Assembly (NCBI GenBank): GCA_031308135.1
Contig: JAHLJT010008446.1
Location: 165,817,270-165,881,269 of the forward strand
Reading direction: 5' to 3'
DNA from: Acheta domesticus
Taxonomy: Eukaryota; Arthropoda; Insecta; Orthoptera; Gryllidae
Length of the DNA stretch: 64,000 nt
Below, piece by piece: positions 21,037 through 31,305 of the stretch. The notes below the pieces were generated by a model. The model worked only from the letters and a program-made list of their open reading frames with translations. It did no database searches and was not told where the DNA came from. The translations under genes and the position numbers were made by a program. Within the stretch, counting starts at the first letter, position 1, and each line of letters opens with the position of its first letter.

Positions 21037-23179
21037 ACCTAATATATTTATCATATCGCATGAAATGCCCAAAATATACGCCCAAAATCTTTAAATACCG
21101 TGAATATAAGAACTTCAATTCGGAAGCATTTACTTCCGACGGCTTATCTGTGCCATGGCATCTTATAAATCAAGAAAATTGTATAGATAGTACAGTAAAT
21201 ACTTTTACGCGCTTACTGACGGAACTTCTTAATAGGCGTATTCCAATTAGGACAGCTCGCGCGACACGCCCCCCCCCCGCTCCCTGGTTAACGGAGGAAA
21301 TACGTATGTTAATGAAACAGAGAGATGCCACCTTCAATGTATTTCGTAACACAAAGTGCGAACATGACAGAGATGCATACAAGAAACTGAGAAATCTTGT
21401 AACGCAAAAATCTAGGAACGCTAAAATTAAATATTATCATAGTATTCTTGGCACGAACAGAGACTCAAAACAAGTATGGAAATCGCTGCGCACTTTAGGC
21501 TTAGGCAAATCACGAACCCCATCGCAAATCGATACACCCCTTGATGCTCTTAACCAGCGTTTTGCTAACATGGCTCCTCACTTCGATTATTTCTCAAAAA
21601 ACAAAACTCTGTCAACCTTACGATCCGTTTCGGTACACACTCAGGAAGAATTCTTTTTTGCATCTACAAATCATTATGAAATTTTTAAAACCATTCAGAG
21701 CCTCAAATCGAACGCCTCAGGGACAGATAATATCAATGCTAAATTACTAAAAGTCAGTGCCGATGTTATATACCCCATTGTAACTGACATAAATTTTTCC
21801 CTAACAAGTGGTACGTATCCAAACTCTTGGAAAACCGCGCTTGTCCACGCTCTTCCTAAAACTACTACAAACCCTCCTGAATACAGACCGATAAGTATTC
21901 TACCTACAATTTCAAAAGTTCTAGAAAAAATTGCGCGACGTCAAATTATAAGTTACCTCGAAAGCAAAAATCTCATTAGCGATCAACAATATGGCTTCCG
22001 ATCAGGCAGAAACACAGGTACTGTTCTCTTAAATATTATTGAAGAAGCTAGAATCTCCATTGATAAAGGTAAATTAACAATACTTGTTCTTCTAGATTTT
22101 AGTAAAGCATTTGACTCGGTCAATCACGAAATCCTGCTTGAAAAAATGAAAATATTGGGTTTTGCTAAACCCACAATACGATGGTTCACTCAATATCTTT
22201 CAAATCGACAGCAAATCGTTGTATCTGGTGAAAAACAATCCACTGCTGTTAAAACTTCCGTATTGCGCAGGGAACGGTTCTAGGACCCTTAGGATTTTTA
22301 ATTTATGTAAATGACGTAGGACAATGCCTCAATCACTGTAAACACAAAATGTACGCTGACGACCTACAAATCTATATAAGTGGATACCCATCGGAGTTGA
22401 ACTCATTAGCCCAGAAAATAAACGATGACTTAAACGATCTCAATAAATGGGCAGAAGCCCTTGGTCTCTTATTAAATCCAATGAAATCGCAAAGCTTAGT
22501 GATAGGCTCTCGCAACGCTTTGAACAAATTGGAGAAATCCTCCCTTCCGGAAATTAGCATAGGTAACTCTCCTGTTCCCTGGTGTAGCGATGTAAAAAAC
22601 TTAGGAATACATATAGACAACACACCTAGTTGGACCACACAAGTAGGTAAGATTTGCCAAAAAGTCTTCGCAGGCCTCCATTCCCTAAAACGAGTCAGAG
22701 AACTACTACCCATTAACACTCGCGTAAGTCTAGTAAATTCACTTATAATGCCTCATTTCGACTATTGTGATTTCATGCTTACGGACTTAAAGCTCAAGAA
22801 ACAACGCAAATTACAAATAGCACAAAATGCATGCATCCGCTTCATATTCGATCTTAGAAGATACGATCATGTATCTGAGTTTTATGGTCAAACAAACATT
22901 CTCTCAATCGAAAAAAGGAGAAATTTTCATAGCCTTCTTCTTCTCCATCAAATTTTGAATAATTGCTATCAAACGCAATTATTGCAAAACTTTAAAATGC
23001 TGACGCTTGAACGATCACGTTCCTCGCGATTACTATGCATACCGCGGCACAATACGGTATCCTATAGTAAGTCATTTACTGTAACTGTAATTAGAATATG
23101 GAACTCACTACCCACACATCTCAAACAAATTAACGATTTCAGAAAATTTAAAACTCGACTCAGTGATTGGATTAAATGA
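21037..23179 (+). pseudogene. Reverse transcriptase of the LINE, one frameshift
   Basis: The frame from about 21036 (DLIYLSYRMK) runs 407 codons from its ATG at 21060 to 22283. It contains a pre-RT region, SASGTDNINAKLLK, PEYRPISILPTISKVLEKI, QYGFRSGRNT and VLLDFSKAFDSVNH, with the first catalytic Asp near residue 346. At about 22262 the frame shifts by one base. The other frame then reads AQGTVLGPLGFLIYVND and MYADDLQIYIS (22349 onward), so the catalytic YADD is intact. The C-terminus has WCSDVKNLGIHID, IMPHFDYCDFML and TVIRIWNSLPTHLK, ending at 23179. Apart from the frameshift it looks well preserved. Confidence 0.88.
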
Positions 23180-24190
23180 AATAATTATAGATAACACAAA
23201 CTCCTATTTCCATTTTCACACCTTAATTAAACACCACGTACGCGATTACCACTGACCAAATTCGGTTACATTCCAAGACGTCAAGCTGTTCTTCTGCACT
23301 TTTCTCCTCTTTGCTCTATCGCTGAAATCCCTAACGCCAAGTATGTTACATGTGCTATATAATAAGTTCTTAACGCATTTTCAGTCTTGGTATGTTGAAT
23401 TTTTTCTTGTACATCCGCCTGCTTTCTGTTTCCGTTTCTTCTTCTGTTACAGATTATCTTCTAGTCATCAGCCATTTTCTGCGTCATCTAGAAAACATCT
23501 GGAAAACATTTATGTATGCGAAAAACTTTGTAATAATATTATCATCGTTCCCCCTTCCCACTCTCCTTAATCTCATAATCAACTCTAACTCCCTCTCTCT
23601 TTCTCCCTCTGCTTCCTTTTTGCCTTTACCCTTTAACTCCCTCTAACGCACTCTACTTTCCTTTTGTCATTTACCCTTTTCCTTTAATCTTTCCATTTTT
23701 TCACACTGATTTTTTTCTTGTGTTACGGCCCTAAGCCGCCATCCTGATTGAGGTTTTCCTGGGTTTACTCAATCGCTTAAGACGTATGCCGGGATGGTCC
23801 CTAGTCTTGCATCCCAGATTTACCTGTAAAATCTGCCCTCCTTTCCTCTTGTAATTTGTCAACAATTGAGGCTTTCGGGTGTAGGTAATAATTTCTGACA
23901 TTTTTCGAAAGTAAAATTATTAACATCACTCCTTCCTGAAAGTAACATCACTCCTTCCTCCACATCCTTCTTGAAAGTAAGAAACATGGGCTCTCATGGG
24001 CATGTTAGTTTTAGAGTCCTAAAAATACCAACGAAAATATATTCATATTTTATGTTTCATTAGTTGTGTGCAGTACATTTCTATTACCTAATACGATCAT
24101 TGCACTTTCGTAATTAACGTGAAATGTCAGCTACCATTGTTTCCACCCGAACTCCTCAATTGTACTTATTGTAAATGTAAATATTTTAGT

Positions 24191-24243
24191 GGTTAGGCGG
24201 AAGAGCAGGCCTTATGGCCTGAGCCTCGCCAGAAATAAAGACA

Positions 24244-24289
<46 letters not shown>
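24191..24289 (+). repeat. LINE 3' stem-loop and (ATT)n tail
   Basis: GGTTAGGCGGAAGAGCAGGC, then CTTATGGCCTGAGCCTCGCC, folds into a small stem-loop (AGGCC with GGCCT, enclosed by GGCG with CGCC). It is followed by AGAAATAAAGACATTTT and about 14 ATT units (24246-24289). Such 3' hairpins plus short tandem tails are recognised by the reverse transcriptase of non-LTR elements that lack poly(A). Confidence 0.75.
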
Positions 24290-25178
24290 ATGAAGTTCTT
24301 CTAAAACTGGGTGATCACAAACTGAGAAGGACTCATGTGTGCAAAATCCTGGACATGATATTCGATTCCAAACATTCATGGAAACAGCATTTAACGGTTT
24401 TTAAGGTTGAATGTAAAAAACGAGTGAATATTATCAAAAAGTTATCTCCTAATAAATGGGCAGCACAATTCGAATGCATGATCAACCAGTGCACAACCTA
24501 TGCCTACTCCACATTCAGCATTTCCCCCAACCCCCACTAATTCAATGATATTTAACAACCTTCAGCCTAGCTTATAGAATCCAACTCACAGCTCCCATTA
24601 CCGCTCAGAGAGAGGCTCCCTAAATATCTACAAATAATCAATGTCGCCAAACCACTGAGTATTCCAGGCGCAATCATCCTATTCCACCCTGGTAGAACTT
24701 TAATATCTCAACTAATGCCGACACGCAGAAAAAACAGTAACCGTCACTCAACCCATTAGTAGAATACAAGAAAGAGTACCTATACTACTCCAAGAATATA
24801 ATAACTACTACCAAGTCTACACAGACGGGTCTAAACGTGATGGAATTGCAGGCTGTGCTATATTCCAGTCATCAATTAATAAAATTGACTCTCATCGCCT
24901 TCCGGATCACTTCTGTCTAGCGACCTGCAAAGCCTGGGCAGCCCTTCAAACCATAATACTCAATACTAAGACTCCAAAAGACATTGCAATTTTTTCAGAC
25001 TCAATATCAACTCTGAGAGCTATTGAGAACAGATTCACTTCCAATCCAATTATCCAAAAAATTCAGGAGATGCTAGAAAAAAAAGCTGTAAATGGAACAC
25101 AAATAGAAATAATATGGATCCCCTCGCACAGTAAAGTAATTCACAATGAGAAATCTGATCCAGCCGCTAAATATATCC
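24290..25178 (+). pseudogene. LINE reverse transcriptase C-terminus plus RNase H domain, decayed
   Basis: It begins directly at the (ATT)n tail of the previous LINE with VLLKLGDHKLRRTHVCKI and LDMIFDSKHSWKQHL, the region after the catalytic site of a Jockey/I-type reverse transcriptase, and runs to 24540. After stops, another frame gives YTDGSKRDGIAGCAIFQSS (about 24815-24870), AIFSDSISTLRAIENR (about 24985-25030) and EIIWIPSHSKVIHNEKSDPA (about 25105-25165). These are the three acidic blocks of an RNase H domain with a late His. An RNase H domain points to the I/R1/LOA side of the superfamily. It stops abruptly at about 25178. Confidence 0.75.
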
Positions 25179-26035
25179 GTCGCGGGTCGGCCGTGCCATG
25201 AGCGCTAAAGACGGATATATCCGTCGCGACGTATCATCTACTTTCTGAATTTATTCCTACGGAGCACTAGTAGATATTGACATGGCACGACATCTACGAC
25301 TGTGTACTACCTAGCTGTAGTTTGTTTTTTATGGTCCTTGGAGGTCACTATTGTAGTGTTCCGGCAGATTTCGTCAGCGAGTCCCTGCATCGGGCGCGGC
25401 GGAGGCGGCGGCGGTGGCCGGCCGCCAGCCTGAATATGATAAAAACTAAAACGTGTTTTATGTTATACTCGTAGGATAGAATAACTAGAGGAGAAAACCA
25501 TCACGTGGGATACATTTTACCCAGAATTTACATTACTGCCCAGAATGATTCTGTTCGCATAACGCTCGCCCATTGTTGTCGCGTTCCCCACAGTAGCCGT
25601 TTGCAGACCTCTGGTAGCATGTTTTTGCCACTTTTAGTGCTATTCAATTTTTATGTTGCTAAATTATACTACTAGAGCGCTCCTAAAGCGCCAAACGGTG
25701 GTTATTGAGTATTTTGAGTAAATCTTCGTATCGTGTTTGAATGAAGATTTCACATGATTATCTATCCCTATATAGTATTTGAGTAAACGTCTCGTGTGCG
25801 TGCGTGTGGATGTCTCGGTTCTGTCTCTCAGGGTTAGACTACGTCGCCTGCACCAATCGAGACATACGTGGTATCACTTGACGCATCTCGGCCTCCTGAT
25901 GGGGAAGTGATAATTTGTTTTCAGATTTAGCAATTAAAATCTAAGAAATTTCCAAAAACGTGTTTTATTTTCGTGTTTTTGGCGCTGCGATCTTGGTGAG
26001 TATGCCGGGAACTAAATCAATGATGTAGGTGGCGT
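25179..26035. other. GC/CpG-rich stretch of unknown nature
   Basis: This replaces the expected end of the RNase H domain. It opens with TATATCCGTCGCG, repeated 40 bases later inside the perfect palindrome GACGGATATATCCGTC (25210-25225). It then has a GCGG-rich run (about 25392-25426) and CpG-dense sequence to about 25870. I recognise no coding frame. A subterminal palindrome at the edge suggests the end of another DNA element inserted into the LINE, but I cannot identify its partner end or a target duplication. Confidence 0.45.
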
Positions 26036-26058
26036 TAATTAAACTCCAGTATCATACC

Positions 26059-26084
26059 GACGAAGAGAAAGAAAGAGAGAGAGG

Positions 26085-26131
<47 letters not shown>

Positions 26132-26240
26132 GACGAAGACGAAGATGACGCAGACAAAGACGACGAAGACAAAGAAGAAGACGAAGAAGAAGAAGAAAAT
26201 GGCGAACGCGAAGATGATGAAGTAGTAGAAGAAAAGAATA
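26059..26240 (+). repeat. Purine-only tract: (GA)n then (GAC/GAA)n
   Basis: A GA dinucleotide run (mainly 26074-26126) passes into GACGAA, GACAAA and GAAGAA trinucleotides until about 26240. It is almost entirely purine on this strand for some 170 bases. The opposite strand reads as Leu/Ser- or Phe/Val-rich frames, which are low-complexity artefacts and not genes. Confidence 0.85.
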
Positions 26241-26985
26241 CGAGAATTTCCTTTCATGGAAAATGAACCAAATAAGTGGAGGACGTATTGAGTTGCCCGG
26301 ATCAGACGGCCGTGGGTGCACGTCTCCGAGAAGAGCATAGCTGTGTCATCGAGCCGGTCGCTGCGTCTGGGCTGTGGGGATGAGCGTTATATCTTCAGAG
26401 AATATCGAGAAGATAATTTTCATATGAGAGATCAAGATTAGCCAAGTGACCCGGAGGTGCAACAGGTCAATGCGTGTTTGCGGACGTCATGAGGTTTTCA
26501 AATTTATTTTAAAAATATGTACTACGACAAATTGAAAGAAAAATATTCCGCAATAACCTTTGACGAAGTCAATTTATGAAACTATTGCATTAACTAAGAT
26601 CAGGAAAGCCAAAGGTAGAAATCGTGCTCAATACCACAAAATAAATGCAAAATTTAAGTGGTTAGTGCGCAACGCTGACAAAACATCTAAACTGAACAAA
26701 GAGGACTCTGAACTGAAGAAATAAAAAAATGAAGTAAAACAAGCGAAGGTAGTTTAAAGCGTCGGCGACGTCACATTCAGCTAGTACGAAAGTATTTTGT
26801 TATAATTCTTCCTGCTTTCCTCTTCTTTTTATGAGCGGATTTACTCATTTTAATTCTTGTTTCTACAAAGGATTTACTCAAATATACTCCGTGTACGGCG
26901 GTATACAACTGCGATCACCGAACAACTGACAGCTTTTGCCCCCAGATGTCGCTTCAAGCGTTGCTTGTCTGCCCCATAGGAACAT
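26241..26985. other. Intergenic stretch, no gene recognised
   Basis: Mixed composition. A short K/N-rich frame near 26590-26730 (TKIRKAKGRNRAQYHKINAK) is the only protein-like hint, but it has no start, no family match that I know and stops on both sides. Confidence 0.4.
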
Positions 26986-27085
26986 GATTTATCCACATTT
27001 TCACTACCCAGCAGGACCCCGGCAATGAAAGGTTTTTCTGACGAAAATTCGGCGTTTTTCGGCGCACGATTATATTTTCTCTATG
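26986..27085 (+). repeat. Terminal fragment of the modular hairpin repeat family
   Basis: The sequence TTTATCCACATTTTCACTAC, then AGGACCCCGGCAATGAAAGG, then GACGAAAATTCGGCG and GGCGCACGATTATATTTTCT corresponds to the last ~100 bases of the family seen at 4720-4810 and 14880-14980. The internal modules are missing and the hairpin is not evident. It is a 5'-truncated fragment in + orientation. Confidence 0.6.
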
Positions 27086-27109
27086 AACTAAGGTTGGAGG
27101 CTTTGGGAT

Positions 27110-27600
27110 CTGCTTAAAGGTCAGAACTTTGTTTTACGTGAACAATGTAAAATTCCTTCGAATTATCCAATAGAGTTCCTTGTATTTTAATCCCAATTCT
27201 TTGTGTTTTTTTATTTATTTTTTTCCTGCTGTGACAAAGGTTGAGGTTTAATGTCATATCCAGGAATTTTATTGTTTTGCCGTGGAGTATAATCTGTTTA
27301 TTGATCATTTCCGGGCCGGAGCGAATATTTTCGTTCGTAAAATTCAGATGATTGAACTTTCTTTAATTTGATTTTATTTGCCAAGTTTTGGCCTAGGTAT
27401 TGTTGCTCTTAGAAGTTCTTTGCAACTTGCGAGTTGCAGTTTCTACACAATTTGTAGGTGCCATTATTGCTATGTTATCAACAAAAGTTGCAAGTGCTTC
27501 ATTTTGTGATTTTGTTGTCTCATTTGTGTGTCTCATTGGTGTCAAATCATTTAAAGTAAATTTCTAGAGTTGAGGCACTAGTTTTAGTGCAATCGCTGAG
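27110..27600 (-). pseudogene. Jockey-type reverse transcriptase fragment around the catalytic site
   Basis: On the minus strand the frame near 27515 reads QNEALATFVDNIAIMAPTN, where FVDN stands for the catalytic YADD. It is followed by CVETATRKLQRTS, TWQIKSN, FNHLNFTNENIRS and, from 27308, MINKQIILHGKTIKFLDMTL, the conserved 'NG..I......KYLGMTLD' region. Stops and the loss of the second Asp make it inactive. A second fragment of the same type and strand lies at 29215-29750, in the order expected if one copy was later split. Confidence 0.65.
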
Positions 27601-27879
27601 TTAAACAGATACTGTAACGAATTTCATTTTTCCAATTATTACTTATATTCCTTAGGTTGGGCAAGCTAATTGTAACGAAACTCCCTAATTCATATTACAG
27701 ATTCTTTAAGATCGGCGATTATTTATGATCCACTATTTCTACTGATATTGGGAATACTATTATTTCTATCGTTGCCCTGCTATGCTCATTGATTCTATAT
27801 TGTTTTTATTATTACTCTGCTGATTTTACTTCCAAATTCAGTCATGGGTTCTGACATACAACATTAATCGTCTTACCTC

Positions 27880-27950
27880 ATGTATGTGTACATGTAATTC
27901 TATCTGTATAGAATTACATGTACACATACATCGTGATTCTGTAATCACGA
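27880..27950. repeat. Two consecutive hairpins with identical CTGT loops
   Basis: A perfect 24-bp inverted repeat spans 27880-27903 and 27908-27931, beginning ATGTATGTGTACATGTAATT, with loop CTGT. It is followed immediately by a second perfect inverted repeat, TCGTGATT and AATCACGA (27931-27950), also with loop CTGT. This pattern is typical of a template-switch or foldback copying event during replication. A small-RNA precursor is possible but less likely because the stem is perfect. Confidence 0.85.
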
Positions 27951-28174
27951 TTTCTGGAAGTTCTGTGGAGAAAAACAGTATTGAACTGATGGCAACTACA
28001 ATGAATTATCAGCCGTTTCTCTTTAAAAACAATCAAATTTAACATTTTTTGCTACAATTTTACACAATATTCGAGATCTCATGGATTAATAATTGAACTT
28101 TTCTCTGAATAGCTTGAATGTACCATACGGTCTTTTTTAAATAATGTTCGTAAGATTAATATTAAGTTCTCAGT

Positions 28175-28376
28175 TATCGCTAAGGCAGTAGTGTCGTAGC
28201 GATCGCGGGCCGTGGGATCGCGGGTTCGAGTCCCGCCTCGGGCATGGTTGTGTTTGTGTTCGTCCTCCCATCCCCTATCATCACTATATCGTGTCATCTT
28301 CACAGTTACCATAAAATTAAACCCAATAGTGGTCGCTCATGACTTAGATGTTGATGCGACCTTAAATAACAAAAAA
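28175..28376 (+). mobile_element. tRNA-derived SINE with target duplication
   Basis: The head keeps a tRNA-type RNA polymerase III B box, GGTTCGAGTCC, within CGCGGGTTCGAGTCCCGC (28218-28235), which can pair as a T-arm. The A box region (GGCAGTAGTGTCGTAGCG) is decayed. The body continues through CTCGGGCATGGTTGTG and GGTCGCTCATGACTTAGATG, ending in an A-run. It is flanked by AAGTTCTCAGT (28164-28174) and AAGTTTTCAGT (28377-28387), an 11-base target duplication with one mismatch. Frames on the opposite strand (GGTRTRDPTARDRY) are the usual false ORF of such SINEs. A functional tRNA is unlikely. Confidence 0.85.
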
Positions 28377-29214
28377 AAGTTTTCAGTCGATATCTTCTCA
28401 GATGGTTTCCAAGTCCGACGTTGTTCCAAGTCCGTCGAAGTCAGTTGATGTCTTCTGTACCCCTATTATTAATATGGCTAATCATCCGAATAAATTCCGA
28501 ATACTCGCGAAATGTCTCTGATTATCTGATATTTTAAGTAATTTAATATATTATATCGCGACGCGACTGACCCTCGCCAGATTTCGGATGACCGGACCTC
28601 TACTCGCGACTATTTATTTCAATCAACTTATTGATATTTTTCTACCCAGCTATGAAGCTATCCTAACATAAACCCTTCGGAAAATACGACGTTTGTTTAA
28701 CTTAAATCAAATGAATTTACTTTCACACGCGAAACAAAAATCGCAATTATAATTTATTATTAATAATACTTTTCAACTTTAATTCTAAGCCAGGCCGGTC
28801 TATATATGTATGAACCATCAAATATTCGCTCGATATCCTCTACCAATAAACCCAGATTACAATGAAAACTAACATTGAAACATACCAATTATTATTAAGT
28901 GTTCCCAGCTCCGCCACTTTTATGAAATTGAGAATATTTAACTTTTCGCATAACCAAGATTTCCAAAGCCTACTTCACATTTATAGCATTTCATGAGCAC
29001 CGGGCCGTGACGAAACGTCGTAGTATCGCGCCTTGGCATCGAACAAGGAATCTATATTTATAGATACGTTGCCTTAACAACGTCTATTCTTTGGATCCTG
29101 AACGTACCATATTCATACGATCCCCTCGTAATGGCAGACGATACAATTATTTTCATGCAAATGCGGTCTATTGGTATATAACAACACGTTATCTTTAATA
29201 TTCCTTTACAAGTC

Positions 29215-29750
29215 AATTGCTTTAGTATTTCTCCATTAATTTAGCCAAATCCAGGGGACGTTTTGGAGTTAATATTTGACATTTATTTTTTACTAGGAGT
29301 TAGTTTTAGGAGCTATAGGCTGATTTTGCCTAATTATGTTCTGGTTATTAGTAATTGGTATATTTGAATATGGTTGGAATCCGCCCTCCAAAAGCTCTGC
29401 AAAAGTATCTGATTTTTTTCTTATTGTCCTTGGCCCATTTCCTAACATACTTGATTGTTGGGATTTGAGCAATTATTCTCTCGAGACCTAAACTTCCTTT
29501 ACAGTTTTCCGTAGGGAATAATCAGTATGTTATCTGTTAGTTCTTGTAAACATGAAATAATAAGTTTGCTTTTCACGCACTTCATTTCTGATTTGATTAA
29601 TCTATTGAAGATAGTTTTATGAGCTACGTTTCGCCTTGTTTTCCATATATTTCTAATTTTTTTCTGCCATTTAAATGTTTGACTCTCCTTGAGATTTGAA
29701 CGTCGAGATACATGTTGCACTTTGAACAACTGTTGATCTATACATATTTC
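29215..29750 (-). pseudogene. Jockey-type reverse transcriptase fragment, N-terminal part
   Basis: Minus-strand frames read a basic stretch from 29729 (FKWQKKIRNIWKTRR). Further in comes KTSPGFG*INGEILKQLTCK (about 29220-29285), which corresponds to the 'KSPGFDLITAEILKHLP' region before the catalytic core of Jockey-clade enzymes. Many stops and frame changes are present. It has the same strand as the fragment at 27110-27600 and lies upstream of it, with a SINE and unidentified DNA between them. Confidence 0.6.
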
Positions 29751-30020
29751 TCAAGAGGGAAATCACATTGAGGTTTCAACTCACCAATGAGGAACATTTT
29801 TACATTTAGCAGTTAATGGTTAACATTTCTCTTCTTCACCTCAACTTTTCCTTATTCTCAGAGAGAATAGTCGGTTAGCGGTTTCCGCATCGTAGGTATT
29901 TCATCTATCTAAATGCACACCTCACTTCCTCTCCCTCGAGACCTAACCTTCACCAACTGCCGTACATTAGCCTCTTGCCCTCCTTTCCTTTCACCAAATA
30001 GTTTCATATGCGCTTTTCCT

Positions 30021-30040
30021 CGTACTCCGCTCGGAGTACG
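30021..30040. repeat. Short perfect hairpin, 9-bp arms
   Basis: CGTACTCCG, loop CT, CGGAGTACG. It is isolated in CT-rich DNA, without a following T-run or any gene. It may be a relic of the TACTCCGT-type terminal hairpin of the modular repeat family, which uses similar words, but this is a guess. Confidence 0.5.
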
Positions 30041-30314
30041 GTATGGTATGCATTATTCACTCATTTCTTGACGCATTGTGAAATATTATTAGAAATTCTA
30101 TTACAATATCAACTTTAACACTTCAAGTCAACTCCATGTCAGCTTAAATTTTTGTGTGTTTTCGTAGATAGATCCAGTGAACAAATGACCTTGTAGATCA
30201 AATAATATCTCCTCATCTTCAAAGCTTTTGTATTTTTTTCATATCAAGCAAACTTTTCGTTCCAACATTTATGAAGCTCTTTAGAACTTATTTTTCTTGA
30301 AGATGAATCTTTAA

Positions 30315-31301
30315 TCCTGCAGTGGTAACGTGGGGTGTCTCCAGACCCCCACACTCTTTTCATGATATATACTAAATTATTAAAAAATAAATTAATATAA
30401 TATTCTTTTTCTATTATTAACAATTTGTTGCGTGTAAATAAACAATTTATTAAGAATTTAGTTGCTAAATAACTTTGAGAATTCATCAGGAAAGCATCTA
30501 ATATTTGGAGTTAATTTTTCTACCGGTCTGCGCGTGTTTGTCACATCCAAGCGCATGATTCGTAGCAAAAATTAAAATCTTTTCAAATTCAAAGTACAAT
30601 AGAAAATTTCAATACCCATATTATCCACATTTCACAATTCAGCAAGATTTTGGTCCCAAGATTTCACAGACCCAGCCAAAATACGTAGCACAATTACTGC
30701 CTTCATTTTCCCTTTGTCAGTCTAATAGGTGCTGCGATTTTTTATTCCTCTCTAAATCCATTTCATTTTTGATGGATGGTGGATTTTGTAATTCTCTCAA
30801 TCATATCCAAATCAATAAACAAAGAAAACATAATCCTGGTCTTTTGGGATTGCATGCAGAATGTTTTTTCCAGGGTGGTGAGTAACGATATTCAGTTCCC
30901 GCTTTCAGCAAAAGTTGGCGTATTCTTTCACTTCTTTTTAACATATTCCTGACCTATAATGTTCATAGTACTTCAAAATTAATTTTTCAGGGGAATCCTA
31001 ACGTAAAAATACAGCATGCAATACGTTTCCAAACCAATCGAATGTACGAGACTGAAGACACCTAACGTAGAAGATAACGCGGGGTCCCTGGGCACCCCAA
31101 ACAAAACAATAGCTTGCTACACGGATAAAACTCACTAAACTGAGAGCACACTAAATGATGCAAAAAGAGAAACCCCCACGATCATGATACAAAAAGAGAA
31201 AGGTACTAAAGCTATAGTCAGGGTAGCCAACATGGGAAATACAACAAGCGGGAAGAAAGGATCGTGGGGGTCCCACAGACTCCCGCGTCACCACTACCGA
31301 G
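30315..31301. mobile_element. piggyBac-type MITE flanked by TTAA
   Basis: Both ends abut the tetranucleotide TTAA (30311-30314 and 31302-31305), the target duplicated by piggyBac transposases. The inner ends are inverted repeats of about 37 bases: left TCCTGCAGTGGTAACGTGGG continuing to CAGACCCCCAC; right, on the other strand, CTCGGTAGTGGTGACGCGGG continuing to GGGACCCCCAC. The 987-base interior has no transposase motif. A short direct duplication around CAAAAAGAGAAA occurs near 31160 and 31190. It is therefore a non-autonomous element that would have depended on a related piggyBac enzyme. Confidence 0.8.
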
Positions 31302-31305
31302 TTAA

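Larger units (their letters stand above)
20281..24290 (+). mobile_element. Nearly full-length non-LTR retrotransposon with (ATT)n tail
   Basis: The order endonuclease, reverse transcriptase, long 3' UTR and trinucleotide tail is all in one orientation. Coding parts cover 20281-23179 and are broken by one stop and two frame changes. The 3' UTR (about 1.06 kb) contains a CCGGGATGGTCCC-type motif near 23795. It ends with a stem-loop (AGGCC-TTAT-GGCCT within 24205-24220, nested in GGCGG...CGCC) just before AATAAAGACATTTT and (ATT)n. The few inactivating changes suggest a comparatively recent insertion. It belongs broadly to the Jockey/I superfamily with an APE-type endonuclease, and a closer clade needs a tree. 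Confidence 0.8.

Noticed and set aside
26039..26338. Two overlapping minus-strand ORFs of 89-99 codons
   Set aside because: Translated (GA)n and (GAA/GAC)n simple repeats giving Leu/Ser or Phe/Val runs.
28200..28245. Functional tRNA gene
   Set aside because: Only the B box and T-arm are good. The A box and acceptor pairing are decayed, and the sequence continues into a SINE body with an A-run and target duplication.
28079..28312. Minus-strand ORF containing GGTRTRDPTARDRY
   Set aside because: It is the antisense translation of the tRNA-derived SINE, a familiar false ORF.
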